Source: Flavobacterium endoglycinae (GTDB lineage Bacteria > Bacteroidota > Bacteroidia > Flavobacteriales > Flavobacteriaceae). Taken from it: a stretch of 64,000 bases of DNA. Location of the stretch: NCBI RefSeq assembly GCF_017352115.1, contig NZ_CP071448.1:2441001-2505000 (forward strand), read 5' to 3'. The notes under the pieces were generated by a model, which saw only the letters and a list, made by a program, of their open reading frames with translations, was not told where the DNA came from and did not search any database. Numbering within the stretch: the stretch's first letter is position 1; each line of letters starts with the position of its first letter. Shown here piece by piece: positions 1 through 8,226 of the stretch. The position numbers were made by a program, and so were the translations under genes.

Positions 1-1
1 C

Positions 2-661
2 GATCTGATTTTATTTCATTATCAGGTATGGTATTTATCGCCTTCTATTCCTATTAACTCCTTTCTGAAAAGTGAAGAAGGAAAACAATTACTGAATAAT
101 ACGCCAGTGGTTACCATAAGCGGCTCCAGAAATATGTGGATAATGGCGCAGGAAAAAATAAAAACGCTCCTTAAAGAAGCCAACGCACAATTGGTAGGAA
201 ATGTTGCTTTTGTAGATCGTGTTGGAAACCTTATTAGTGTTATTACAATTGTAGAGTGGATGTTCTCTGGAGTGAAGAAAAAATATCTGGGTATTTTTCC
301 GCTTCCTGGAGTTTCAGAGAAAGACATTCAAGAATCACCAAAATTTGGCGAAGTAATACTTTCAGAATTTGATCAGAATAATTTAAATCATTTACAGCCA
401 AAATTGGTCGCAATTGACGCTGTTAAGATCAGCCCTTATTTAGTGACTGTTGACAAAACTGCTAATAAAATTTTCAATAAATGGTCAAACATCATTTATA
501 AAAATCAAAAAAAACGAAAAACGCTTCTAAAAGTATTTAATGTTTATTTATTCCTTGCAATTTGGTTAATATCGCCAATAGTGTATATATTGCACCTTAT
601 TTCTTACCCCTTTAAGTTAAAAACCATAAAAAAAGAAACTCAATATTATCAAGGAGTTTAG
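2..661 (+). CDS. darA: Dialkylresorcinol condensing enzyme DarA, 3' part (5' end outside window)
   Basis: The frame is open back to the first bases of the window, so the gene is truncated at its 5' end; the GTG at 107 is internal and not a start. The visible part (about 219 residues) has a flavodoxin-like segment (SGSRNMW, then a helix with AQEKIK) and a hydrophobic C-terminal helix (residues about 150-170 counted from the GTG) ending in a basic tail, so it is probably membrane-associated. In the dialkylresorcinol pathway DarA is the cyclase/aromatase that acts with ketosynthase DarB to make the resorcinol head later esterified to the aryl polyene acid in flexirubins. It ends 14 bp before darB. 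Identification rests on the remembered family profile plus the darB neighbour. Confidence 0.75.
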   Translation, partial: DLILFHYQVWYLSPSIPINSFLKSEEGKQLLNNTPVVTISGSRNMWIMAQEKIKTLLKEANAQLVGNVAFVDRVGNLISVITIVEWMFSGVKKKYLGIFPLPGVSEKDIQESPKFGEVILSEFDQNNLNHLQPKLVAIDAVKISPYLVTVDKTANKIFNKWSNIIYKNQKKRKTLLKVFNVYLFLAIWLISPIVYILHLISYPFKLKTIKKETQYYQGV

Positions 662-675
662 AAGACGATTAGATT

Positions 676-1809
676 ATGTTTGAAGTATACATTACAAAAG
701 CTGCAAAATATTTGCCAAATGAAGCTGTTTCAAATGACGAAATGGAAGCATATTTAGGACTTATCAACGATACTGCCTCTAAAGCAAGACGTATTATTTT
801 GCGCAATAACAAAATTACAAGCCGATATTATGCTGTTGATAAAAACGGAAAAAGTACCCATAGTAATGCCGAATTAACACGCAATGCTATTTTACCGTTA
901 TTCGACGAAAAATTTACGCCTCAGGATTTAGAAGTACTTTCATGCGGAACCTCAACTCCAGACATATTCCTTCCTTCTCACGCCGCAATGGTTCATGGTT
1001 TATTAAAAAATAAATCCGTAGAACTTAACTCTTCAACAGGAGTATGCTGTGCCGGAATGAATTCATTGAAATTTGGTTTTCTTTCGGTAAGATCTGGAAA
1101 TTCTAAAAATGCTATCTGCACAGGGTCAGAAAAAGTTTCGACCTGGCTGAATGCACAAAAATACAATCACGAAGCCGAAAATCTAAAAAGTCTTGAAGAA
1201 CAGCCAATTATTGCTTTTAAGAAAGATTTTTTACGCTGGATGCTTTCTGATGGAGCTGGTGCTTTATTATTAGAAAACCAGCCTAAAGGAGACATCTCGT
1301 TACGAATAGAATGGATGGAAGCTTTTTCGTATGCCTACGAATTAGAAACCTGCATGTATGCTGGAGGAGACAAACTTGAAAATGGTGAAATTAAAGGCTG
1401 GAGTGATTATGCTCCAGAACAATGGTTAAACGAATCGGTTTTCTCGATTAAACAAGACGTAAAACTATTAGATGAATTTATCCTTAGCAAAGGTGCAGAA
1501 AGCATGAAAGAGGCTATGGATAAAAACAACATCAAATCTGAAGATATCAATTATTTCATTCCTCACGTTTCCTCAAACTTCTTTGTGGAAGGACTAAAAA
1601 AAGGGTTACACGAAAAAGGAATCGGAATGAATGATGAAAAATGGTTCATGAATCTTTCAAGAGTGGGTAACGTAGGCTCTGCTTCAATTTACTTGGCTTT
1701 AGAAGAATTAATGAATTCAGGAAACTTGAAAAAAGGAGAACACATTCTTTTATCAGTTCCTGAAAGCGGAAGATTCTCTTTCGCATATGCGTATTTAACT
1801 GTGTGCTAA
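676..1809 (+). CDS. darB: Ketosynthase DarB (FabH/KAS III family)
   Basis: This 377-residue protein has the KAS III fold and the full Cys-His-Asn triad: Cys125 in the CCAGM motif (compare ACAGF of FabH), His297 in IPHVSS and Asn332 in RVGNVGSAS. KAS III enzymes condense acyl thioesters; DarB of dialkylresorcinol clusters joins two beta-oxoacyl chains, which DarA then cyclises and aromatises. It follows darA by 14 bp and its stop overlaps the start of the next gene (TAATG). The pairing with darA at the edge of an aryl polyene cluster marks this locus as flexirubin-type. Cytoplasmic; no signal peptide. Confidence is high for the family and good for the pathway role. Confidence 0.88.
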   Translation: MFEVYITKAAKYLPNEAVSNDEMEAYLGLINDTASKARRIILRNNKITSRYYAVDKNGKSTHSNAELTRNAILPLFDEKFTPQDLEVLSCGTSTPDIFLPSHAAMVHGLLKNKSVELNSSTGVCCAGMNSLKFGFLSVRSGNSKNAICTGSEKVSTWLNAQKYNHEAENLKSLEEQPIIAFKKDFLRWMLSDGAGALLLENQPKGDISLRIEWMEAFSYAYELETCMYAGGDKLENGEIKGWSDYAPEQWLNESVFSIKQDVKLLDEFILSKGAESMKEAMDKNNIKSEDINYFIPHVSSNFFVEGLKKGLHEKGIGMNDEKWFMNLSRVGNVGSASIYLALEELMNSGNLKKGEHILLSVPESGRFSFAYAYLTVC

Positions 1810-2237
1810 TGGAAGTGTTGCTTTTAGAAAAAAATGCTGTAGAAAATTTACTGCCTCAAAAGTTTCCTTTTGTAATGGTAGACAGCATGTTTTCGTATAG
1901 CGAAACCTCATTAGTTTCTGGTTTTAGTATCAAAAGCGACAATATTTTTTTTGAGGATGATACTTTTTTAGAAGCCGGTTTAATCGAGCACATGGCTCAA
2001 TCTGTGGCATTACATACCGGTTATCAGTTTTTTTTAAAAAACGAAACTGCTCCAACAGGATACATAGGTTCTATAAAAGAAATTCAAATAAAAAAACTGC
2101 CAAAAATCAACGATTCGATTCAGTCAACGGTAACAATTCTTCAGGAATTTGCCGGAATCACTTTGGTAGATGTTGTGACAACATTAAATAATGAAGAAAT
2201 CGCAAGCGGACAAATGAAAACTGTTTTAGCTAAATAA
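1809..2237 (+). CDS. FabZ-like hotdog protein lacking the catalytic His (dehydratase subunit?)
   Basis: A 142-residue single hotdog domain resembling 3-hydroxyacyl-ACP dehydratases: LLPQKFPF near residue 14 matches the FabZ LPHRYPF segment and GLIEHMAQ (Glu60) matches LILEAMAQ. The GHFPG segment that carries the catalytic His in FabZ is absent; the residues before Glu60 read FFEDDTFLEA. So only half of the catalytic pair is present. The ATG at 1809 overlaps the darB stop (TAATG), which I prefer over the GTG at 1803. In aryl polyene systems such ApeP-like proteins pair with an ApeI-like dehydratase; the likely partner here is encoded at 15375. Role in dehydrating the growing polyene chain is inferred. 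Confidence 0.75.
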   Translation: MEVLLLEKNAVENLLPQKFPFVMVDSMFSYSETSLVSGFSIKSDNIFFEDDTFLEAGLIEHMAQSVALHTGYQFFLKNETAPTGYIGSIKEIQIKKLPKINDSIQSTVTILQEFAGITLVDVVTTLNNEEIASGQMKTVLAK

Positions 2238-2245
2238 TATAAAAA

Positions 2246-2707
2246 TTGAATAAAGGAGTAGACATACAAAATTATCTGCCTCACAGAGCTCCTATGCTCA
2301 TGGTAGACTTAATTCTAGATATAGATGCCAGTTTTGTTGAAACAACTTTTTTAATTACAGAAGACAATATTTTTGTTGAAAACCAGATTTTTAATGAAGC
2401 TGGTTTAATAGAAAATACGGCGCAGACCTGTTCGTCTATTGTTGGAAAAAAATATTTTTTTGACGAAAACGGAACAGAAAATGAGAACGTAAATGTAATA
2501 GGATTTATAAGCGCTTTAAAAAATGTAAAAATCCATTCGCTGCCAAAAGCGGGAGAAACCATAATTACCCGAGCCAATTTAGTTTCTAAATTCGCAGGCG
2601 ACGATTACACTTTATGCACGATGAGCTGTCAAAGTTCTGTCGAAGACCAAATACTCTTAGAATGCGAAATAAACTTGTTTATTCAGAAAACAGTTTCAGT
2701 TGGATAA
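2246..2707 (+). CDS. ApeP-like hotdog dehydratase subunit, TTG start
   Basis: A 153-residue hotdog protein with the ApeP/FabZ-like opening NYLPHRAPMLMVD (residues 9-21) and GLIENTAQ (Glu56), but again no GHFPG and hence no canonical catalytic His. The only start upstream of the conserved LPHRAP motif is TTG at 2246, because an in-frame TAA lies at 2240; the first internal ATG would delete the motif. It is a diverged neighbour of the preceding gene (8 bp away), giving two Glu-only hotdog genes in tandem. Expected to work in the cytosol on ACP-bound intermediates of the polyene chain, probably in a hetero-oligomer. The function is inferred from family and context. Confidence 0.75.
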   Translation: MNKGVDIQNYLPHRAPMLMVDLILDIDASFVETTFLITEDNIFVENQIFNEAGLIENTAQTCSSIVGKKYFFDENGTENENVNVIGFISALKNVKIHSLPKAGETIITRANLVSKFAGDDYTLCTMSCQSSVEDQILLECEINLFIQKTVSVG

Positions 2708-3023
2708 TTATTTAAAACAAATCATTTTACATTTAACAATCCGCATTGGAATTTTAGTTCTTTTACTCTCATTGGTTTTCTTATTTTGGTATTTCACTTA
2801 TGATCCTCATAAATATTGTGACGAAACCGGACACAAACATGTCGACGGAGGATTAGGATTATTCATTATTGGATTTCTAATAACACAGGCATTTTATGCA
2901 GGAGTGCTGATTGAAATGATTTATTTATTTATAAAAAAACAACGAAACTTAGCTTTCGCAAACCTTGGGTTTTTAATAATTAGTTTATGTATAGCATTAG
3001 TCTTTATGTTTCTAATGAATTAA
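2700..3023 (+). CDS. Small membrane protein of the flexirubin locus, unknown function
   Basis: A 107-residue protein with three hydrophobic segments (about residues 10-32, 50-75 and 85-105) separated by a polar loop containing CDETGHKH. It starts at TTG 2700, overlapping the stop of the preceding gene by 8 bp, which suggests translational coupling. No catalytic motif is recognisable. The Cys/His-rich loop is notable but too short to call a metal site. Its position among the dehydratase and acyltransferase genes suggests a membrane-associated helper in pigment assembly; that is only context. TTG start usage recurs in this operon (2246, 4446). Confidence 0.6.
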   Translation: MDNYLKQIILHLTIRIGILVLLLSLVFLFWYFTYDPHKYCDETGHKHVDGGLGLFIIGFLITQAFYAGVLIEMIYLFIKKQRNLAFANLGFLIISLCIALVFMFLMN

Positions 3024-3032
3024 ATTAGCAAA

Positions 3033-3437
3033 ATGGAAAAAGATAAAGTACCACAGGACCAAAGCAACTTAACGAAAAACAACGTAAAAGAGCTTTTGTA
3101 TGCAACAGATGAAAACGGCGATTATACCACAACCTTAAGTTCAGGTTGGGAACCCAAAACAATTGCGCTTTCCAATTCTATTGACGAAATAAACGAGCGT
3201 ATTGCCGATGCCAGACAACAGGTTGTAAATGGCGAAGCAAGTCCAATTGTGTACTTTATGGAAGTCAACAAAATGGATCTTACGATTTTATCAAGCTATG
3301 TTGGATTCTGGAAATGGCGTGTAAAAAGACATTTTAAACCCAGTGTTTTTGCCAAACTAAACGACAAAATCCTAAAAAAATATGCCGATACCTTTGAAGT
3401 ATCAATCGAAGAATTAAAAAACAGCATTACCAAATAA
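3033..3437 (+). CDS. Conserved protein of the flexirubin locus, unknown function
   Basis: A 134-residue soluble protein with no signal peptide or membrane segment. It is rich in charged helices; the middle (WEPKTIALSNSIDEINERI, about residues 40-58) looks amphipathic and the part after residue 85 is basic and aromatic (YVGFWKWRVKRHFKP). It ends directly at the start of the BtrH-like gene (3437/3438), so the two are probably translated together and may interact. I recognise no enzyme motif. It could be an adaptor for the acyltransferase or a small regulator; the sequence does not decide. Confidence 0.6.
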   Translation: MEKDKVPQDQSNLTKNNVKELLYATDENGDYTTTLSSGWEPKTIALSNSIDEINERIADARQQVVNGEASPIVYFMEVNKMDLTILSSYVGFWKWRVKRHFKPSVFAKLNDKILKKYADTFEVSIEELKNSITK

Positions 3438-4436
3438 ATGGAATTAACTTTCACACATCATCAGTCTGCTCATTGCGAGAATGGAGTAGCGTCGAATCTG
3501 CTAAAAAACAGTGGACTAAACATCAGCGAACCGATGGTTTTTGGTATTGGCTCAGGATTATTTTTTGTGTATCTGCCTTTCATAAAAGTCAATTATGCAC
3601 CCGCAATTAGTTATAGAACTTTGCCAGGACAGATTTTTAATAAAGTAGCCAACCGATTAAATTTAAAAATAAAAAGACAAAAATTTTCTTCTGTATCAAA
3701 TGCCAATAAAGCTTTAGATGAAAATTTAAAAAATAATATTCCAACCGGTTTACAAGTTGGTGTGTATCATTTAAGTTATTTTCCTGATGAATACCGTTTT
3801 CATTTCAACGCTCACAATTTAGTCGTTTACGGAAAAACCGAAACCGATTATTTAGTAAGCGATCCTGTTATGGAAACTGTTACGACTTTAACACACGAAG
3901 AATTAGACAAAGTGCGTTTCGCAAAAGGCGCTTTTGCACCACGCGGACAAATGTACTATCCTATTCAAGTTCCTGCTACTGTTGATTTAAAAAGCGCCAT
4001 CATAAAAGGAATCAAAAATACGTGTCGGGATATGCTCGCGCCAATGCCAATTATAGGTGTTCGCGGTATCAAATTTGTTTCTAAACAAATTAGAAAATGG
4101 CCAATAAAACACGGAACTAAAAAAGCCAATCATTATTTGGCACAAATGGTTCGTATGCAGGAAGAAATTGGAACTGGGGGCGGTGGTTTCCGTTTTATAT
4201 ATGCCGCATTTTTGCAGGAAGCTTCACTAATTTTAGAAAATGAAGAACTGAAAGAACTTTCAAAAGAAATGACAAAAATTGGCGATTCATGGCGTGATTT
4301 TGCTGTTGAAGCGTCACGCATTTATAAAAACAGAAGTGCCAAAGAAGATGCCTACAACACTATTGCCGATGAACTTTTGGACATTGCCAACAGAGAAGAA
4401 ATCTTTTTTAAAAAACTAAAAAAAGCGATCAGCTAA
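3438..4436 (+). CDS. BtrH-type acyltransferase (BtrH_N plus DUF4872-like)
   Basis: A 332-residue protein whose N-terminal half matches the BtrH family: HHQSAHCENG with Cys13, a central His126 in NAHNLVVYG, and Asp142 in LVSDPV, a papain-like Cys-His-Asp arrangement. The C-terminal half (about 190-332) is helical, as in the DUF4872 region. BtrH of butirosin biosynthesis moves an acyl group from an ACP to an acceptor. In a flexirubin locus the natural counterpart is transfer of the polyenoyl chain from ACP to the dialkylresorcinol hydroxyl, making the flexirubin ester. Family assignment is well supported by motifs; the acceptor is inference. No signal peptide; cytosolic or membrane-peripheral. 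Confidence 0.78.
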   Translation: MELTFTHHQSAHCENGVASNLLKNSGLNISEPMVFGIGSGLFFVYLPFIKVNYAPAISYRTLPGQIFNKVANRLNLKIKRQKFSSVSNANKALDENLKNNIPTGLQVGVYHLSYFPDEYRFHFNAHNLVVYGKTETDYLVSDPVMETVTTLTHEELDKVRFAKGAFAPRGQMYYPIQVPATVDLKSAIIKGIKNTCRDMLAPMPIIGVRGIKFVSKQIRKWPIKHGTKKANHYLAQMVRMQEEIGTGGGGFRFIYAAFLQEASLILENEELKELSKEMTKIGDSWRDFAVEASRIYKNRSAKEDAYNTIADELLDIANREEIFFKKLKKAIS

Positions 4437-4445
4437 AAACCTATT

Positions 4446-5198
4446 TTGCAGTCTATCATTCAAATAGAATCCCTTTCGAAAAAGTACAAAAATGCAGAAA
4501 TGTATTCTTTGAACAACGTTTCGCTAAACATAAACGAAGGTCAGATTTTCGGTTTATTAGGTCCAAACGGCGCCGGAAAAACAACTCTCATTTCCATGCT
4601 CTGCGGATTGGTAAAACCAACATCGGGACATTTTAAAATTGATGGTTTAGACTATCAGCACAATTCCTCAAAAATTAAAAAAATAATTGGTGTTGTTCCT
4701 CAGGAATATGCCATTTACCCAACGCTAACCGCTAGAGAAAACCTGCATTATTTTGGAAGTATGTACGGTTTAAAAGGTTCTGATTTAAAAGATAAAGTAA
4801 TCGAAACATTAGATCTTTTAGGTTTATTGAAATTTGCCGATAAACAAGTTCAGACTTTTTCGGGCGGAATGAAACGTCGTGTTAATCTAATTGCCGGAAT
4901 TCTTCACAAACCAAAAGTATTATTTTTGGACGAACCAACTGTTGGTGTCGATGTACATTCTAAAACAGCGATTATAGATTATTTAAAAGTTTTAAACGAA
5001 AGCGGTACTACTATTATTTATACATCACATCATTTGGCTGAAGCCGAAGATCTCTGCACTAATATTGCCATTTTAGATCAAGGTCAGATTTACGCACAAG
5101 ACACCCCATCGGTGTTAATTAAATCTGTAAAAGATGCCCGAAATCTCGAAGATGTTTTTATTTCATTAACCGGAAAAGCTTTGAGAGATGATGTATAA
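4446..5198 (+). CDS. ABC transporter ATP-binding protein
   Basis: A 250-residue ABC ATPase: Walker A GPNGAGKTT, Q-loop VPQEYA, signature FSGGMKRR, Walker B VLFLDEPT with GVD D-loop, and the switch His in TSHHLAEAE. Of the ABC-2/DrrA type that energises export. Start is TTG 4446 (MQSIIQIE), nine bases after the BtrH-like gene. It overlaps the permease gene by 11 bp, so the two form one exporter. In this locus it probably moves pigment or its precursors across the inner membrane; this is inferred from position. Confidence 0.9.
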   Translation: MQSIIQIESLSKKYKNAEMYSLNNVSLNINEGQIFGLLGPNGAGKTTLISMLCGLVKPTSGHFKIDGLDYQHNSSKIKKIIGVVPQEYAIYPTLTARENLHYFGSMYGLKGSDLKDKVIETLDLLGLLKFADKQVQTFSGGMKRRVNLIAGILHKPKVLFLDEPTVGVDVHSKTAIIDYLKVLNESGTTIIYTSHHLAEAEDLCTNIAILDQGQIYAQDTPSVLIKSVKDARNLEDVFISLTGKALRDDV

Positions 5199-6468
5199 AA
5201 TTTGGATGTCAGTAGTAAAAGAATTCCTTTTGCTAAAAAGAGATTTGGGCGGATTAATTATTTTATTCATCATGCCTTTGGTTTTGGTTATCACCGTGAC
5301 CTTAATTCAAGACAGCACTTTTAAAGCCGTAACCGATTCTAAAATTCAAATTCTTTTAGTCGATAACGACAAAGGATCTGTTTCAAAAACAGTATTTGAA
5401 AATTTAGAAAAAAGCAATTTATTCAGCGTTGTTACACAAATTGACAACAAACCTGTTACAGAAGAAATCGCCAAAGAAAATGTTTACAAAGGTAAATTTC
5501 AATTAGCGATTATAATTCCAGAAAAATTAAGTTCTGATCTTCAGGCAAAAGTCGACCAGAATGTAGAAAAAATTGTAAGCAGTTTAGGTTTAACCGATAG
5601 CAGTGCCACAAAAGAACCTCAACGAATCATCAAAGAAAAAGAAGTAAAACTGTATTTTGATCCAGCGGTACAAATGAGTTTTAAAAATGCGGTTATGAGT
5701 TCAATTGACAAAATGATTTCGCAGATTGAGACCAAATCAATTTACACCACTTTCCAAAATCAGCTGGGAGGAACTTCTGATTTTGAACAGAAAAGCTTCA
5801 TCACTTTCAAAGAAATAATTCCGAGAATCAACAACAAAGAAGTTCGTCCAAACTCGGTTCAGCATAATGTTCCTGCATGGACACTTTTTGCGATCTTTTT
5901 TATTGTCATTCCGTTATCCATTAATATTGTAAAAGAAAAATCACAAGGCACTTTTATCCGATTAAGAACCAATCCGGTTTCAAACTTGGTGGTTATAATT
6001 GGTAAAACCATTACCTACTCGATCATTTGTATGATTCAGTTTTATATGATGGTTGCCGTTGCCGTATTTTTATTTCCATCAATCGGACTGCCTTCTTTAA
6101 ATATTGAAGGACATTTATTAATGATGAGTGTCGTCGCTTTATTTTCGGGTTTTGCAGCAATAGGTTTCGGAATCTTATTAGGAACAGTGGCCAATACACA
6201 AGAGCAATCTGCTCCGTTTGGTGCTACAAGTGTAATTATTTTAGCAGCAATTGGAGGCGTTTGGGTTCCTGTTTTTGCTATGCCGAAAATCATGCAGATT
6301 ATTGCCAAATCGTCTCCAATGAATTGGGGATTAGAAGCATTTTACGATGTATTACTCCGCAGTGTTTCCTTTCTTGAAATTATCCCAAAAATAAGTTTGT
6401 TATTTTTGTTTTTCATTATTACAACTTCCATCGCATTATTTTATGATAAAAAGAAAAGAGCAGTTTAA
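5188..6468 (+). CDS. ABC-2 type transporter permease
   Basis: A 426-residue membrane protein with the ABC-2 permease layout: one N-terminal helix (about 20-40), a large extracytoplasmic domain (about 45-225), then a cluster of five or so helices from about residue 230 to the C-terminus, including NIVKEKSQGTFIRLRT just after the second helix, a typical coupling region. Begins inside the ATPase gene (11 bp overlap) and its last 26 bp overlap the thioesterase gene. Partner of the ATPase at 4446. Substrate unknown; flexirubin or a lipid-linked precursor is the contextual guess. Confidence 0.88.
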   Translation: MMYKIWMSVVKEFLLLKRDLGGLIILFIMPLVLVITVTLIQDSTFKAVTDSKIQILLVDNDKGSVSKTVFENLEKSNLFSVVTQIDNKPVTEEIAKENVYKGKFQLAIIIPEKLSSDLQAKVDQNVEKIVSSLGLTDSSATKEPQRIIKEKEVKLYFDPAVQMSFKNAVMSSIDKMISQIETKSIYTTFQNQLGGTSDFEQKSFITFKEIIPRINNKEVRPNSVQHNVPAWTLFAIFFIVIPLSINIVKEKSQGTFIRLRTNPVSNLVVIIGKTITYSIICMIQFYMMVAVAVFLFPSIGLPSLNIEGHLLMMSVVALFSGFAAIGFGILLGTVANTQEQSAPFGATSVIILAAIGGVWVPVFAMPKIMQIIAKSSPMNWGLEAFYDVLLRSVSFLEIIPKISLLFLFFIITTSIALFYDKKKRAV

Positions 6469-6892
6469 CGAGGCTACAGACTTAACCGTTACACACGAAA
6501 TCAGAATTCGTTTTAACGAAACAGATCCGCTTGGAATCGTTTGGCACGGAAACTATATAACCTATTTCGAAGATGGACGCGAAGCATTTGGGCGTGAACA
6601 TGGACTTACATATTTGGATATTGCAGCAACAGGCTATACAACGCCAATCGTAAAATCAACTTGCGAACATAAATTATCACTTCGTTATGGAGATGTGGTA
6701 ACGATAGAAACAACGGTTGTTGATACACCAGCAGCCAAAATGATTTATCGTTTTAAAATTATTGATGATAAAGGAGAAATTGCCTGCACAGGTGAAACCA
6801 CCCAGGTTTTTTTAGATAAAGAAGGAAATTTAATGCTGACCAATCCGCCTTTTTATGAAGAGTGGAAACGAAAAGTAGGTTTATTGACATAA
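6443..6892 (+). CDS. Acyl-CoA/ACP thioesterase (4HBT/YbgC-type hotdog)
   Basis: A 149-residue hotdog thioesterase with the 4-hydroxybenzoyl-CoA thioesterase signature NETDPLGIVWHGNY; Asp28 is the expected catalytic residue. It starts within the last 26 bases of the permease gene. It would hydrolyse an acyl thioester, possibly releasing aberrant or finished aryl polyene chains from ACP, or editing starter units; the substrate is not readable from sequence. Last gene of the first tightly packed run; a 193-bp non-coding gap with a MITE-like element follows. Confidence 0.85.
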   Translation: MIKRKEQFNEATDLTVTHEIRIRFNETDPLGIVWHGNYITYFEDGREAFGREHGLTYLDIAATGYTTPIVKSTCEHKLSLRYGDVVTIETTVVDTPAAKMIYRFKIIDDKGEIACTGETTQVFLDKEGNLMLTNPPFYEEWKRKVGLLT

Positions 6893-6900
6893 CATATTTT

Positions 6901-7067
6901 CCTGCAAGGTTTTCAAAACCTTGTAGGTATAAATTGAAACATTTAAATCTAAATTTACACATAGCTATGTTTGTTTAAACAAATGAAATACCTTTTTTAA
7001 GTAAGCAAAAACTATGTTTCTATGTGTTAAAATAAATATACCTACAAGGTTTTGAAAACCTTGCAGG
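6901..7067. repeat. MITE-like 167-bp element with perfect 31-bp terminal inverted repeats
   Basis: Positions 6901-6931 and 7037-7067 are exact reverse complements over 31 bases. Each arm is itself a near palindrome around AAGGTTTT-(C/G)AAAACCTT, so each end can form its own hairpin and the whole can form a long one. The 105-bp core also has imperfect inverted symmetry (ACACATAG ... CTATGTGT). No ORF inside and no clear target duplication. Short palindromic elements of this kind are familiar between Flavobacterium genes; it may act as a partial terminator or RNA-stability element between the thioesterase and ketosynthase genes. Confidence 0.75.
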
Positions 7068-7085
7068 AGAAAATGAAAATATAAA

Positions 7086-8225
7086 ATGATAAGAGAAATA
7101 TACATTACCGAAACGAATTGTATCACGCCTTTAGGTTTTGATGTTCAATCGAACATTGAAGCAATTCTTCGCGGCGATTCTGGAATTCAGCTTCATAATG
7201 ATGTTTCTTTGATGCCTAACTCATTCTATGCTTCAATAATCAGTGATGAAAATATAAATAGTGCTTTTTCCAAAATCAGCTCTGAGGAAAAATATTCCCG
7301 TTTAGAAAAAATAATGATTTTGGCTTTAGAACCCATTATCAAAAATTCTAAAGTTGAGTTAAACTCAAAAACCGCTTTTATACTTTCTACCACGAAAGGA
7401 AATGTAACGGCTTTACAAAATCATTCTGAAGAAAGTTTTAACAACGCACATTTAGATGTTTTGGCAAAAAACGTTGCTGATTTTTTCGGATTTCAAACAC
7501 AGCCAATTGTAGTTTCAAATGCTTGTGTTTCTGGAATTTTAGCAGTTTCTGTTGCGAAAAGAATGATTCAGTCCGAACTTTATGATAACATTTTTGTTGT
7601 GGCCGGCGACGAAGTTTCAGAATTTGTTTTGTCTGGTTTTAATGCTTTTCAGGCCATGAGCGAACTACCTTGCAAACCGTATTCTAAAAATAGAACCGGT
7701 GTCAGTTTAGGCGAAGCAACGGCAGCGGTTTTGGTTTCGGCGGAAGCCAAAAATGCCAAAATAAAAGTCATTGGCGACAGTTCAATAAACGATGCCAATC
7801 ATATTTCTGGACCTTCAAGAACGGGCGAAGGTTTGTTTAGAAGTATTCAGAATGCTTTGAAAGAAGCTCAAATTGAAGCGGAAAAATTAGATTATATTTC
7901 AGCACACGGAACCGCAACTCCTTACAACGACGAAATGGAAGCCATTGCTTTAAATCGTTTAGATTTACAAAACGTTCCCATTAATAGTTTAAAAGGATTT
8001 TATGGTCATACCTTAGGCGCTTCTGGATTATTAGAAACCGTAATCGCGATAGAATCTGCTAATCAAAATACACTTTTTGAATCAAAAGGTTTTGACGAAA
8101 TCGGCGTAAGCGAAACCATCAATGTAATTGAGAAAAGCGAAGAAAAGAATATTCAATATTTCCTAAAAACAGCTTCTGGTTTTGGAGGTTGTAATACGGC
8201 TGTGGTATTTGAGAAAGTGAATTAA
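7086..8225 (+). CDS. Beta-ketoacyl-ACP synthase (KAS I/II type)
   Basis: A 379-residue condensing enzyme with all three catalytic residues: Cys147 in SNACVSG, His274 in SAHGTATP and His308 in FYGHTLGA. It can therefore carry out decarboxylative Claisen condensation on ACP-bound chains. It is one of two complete ketosynthases in the locus (other at 9864), which probably differ in chain length or partner. It opens the second packed run after the MITE-like element. Aryl polyene assembly is an iterative type II system, in which such enzymes extend a 4-hydroxycinnamoyl starter by malonyl units. Confidence 0.9.
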   Translation: MIREIYITETNCITPLGFDVQSNIEAILRGDSGIQLHNDVSLMPNSFYASIISDENINSAFSKISSEEKYSRLEKIMILALEPIIKNSKVELNSKTAFILSTTKGNVTALQNHSEESFNNAHLDVLAKNVADFFGFQTQPIVVSNACVSGILAVSVAKRMIQSELYDNIFVVAGDEVSEFVLSGFNAFQAMSELPCKPYSKNRTGVSLGEATAAVLVSAEAKNAKIKVIGDSSINDANHISGPSRTGEGLFRSIQNALKEAQIEAEKLDYISAHGTATPYNDEMEAIALNRLDLQNVPINSLKGFYGHTLGASGLLETVIAIESANQNTLFESKGFDEIGVSETINVIEKSEEKNIQYFLKTASGFGGCNTAVVFEKVN

Positions 8226-8226
8226 C

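Noticed and set aside
107-661. GTG at 107 as start of the first gene
   Set aside because: The frame is open to the window edge and the flavodoxin-like part would be cut, so the gene is truncated, not short.
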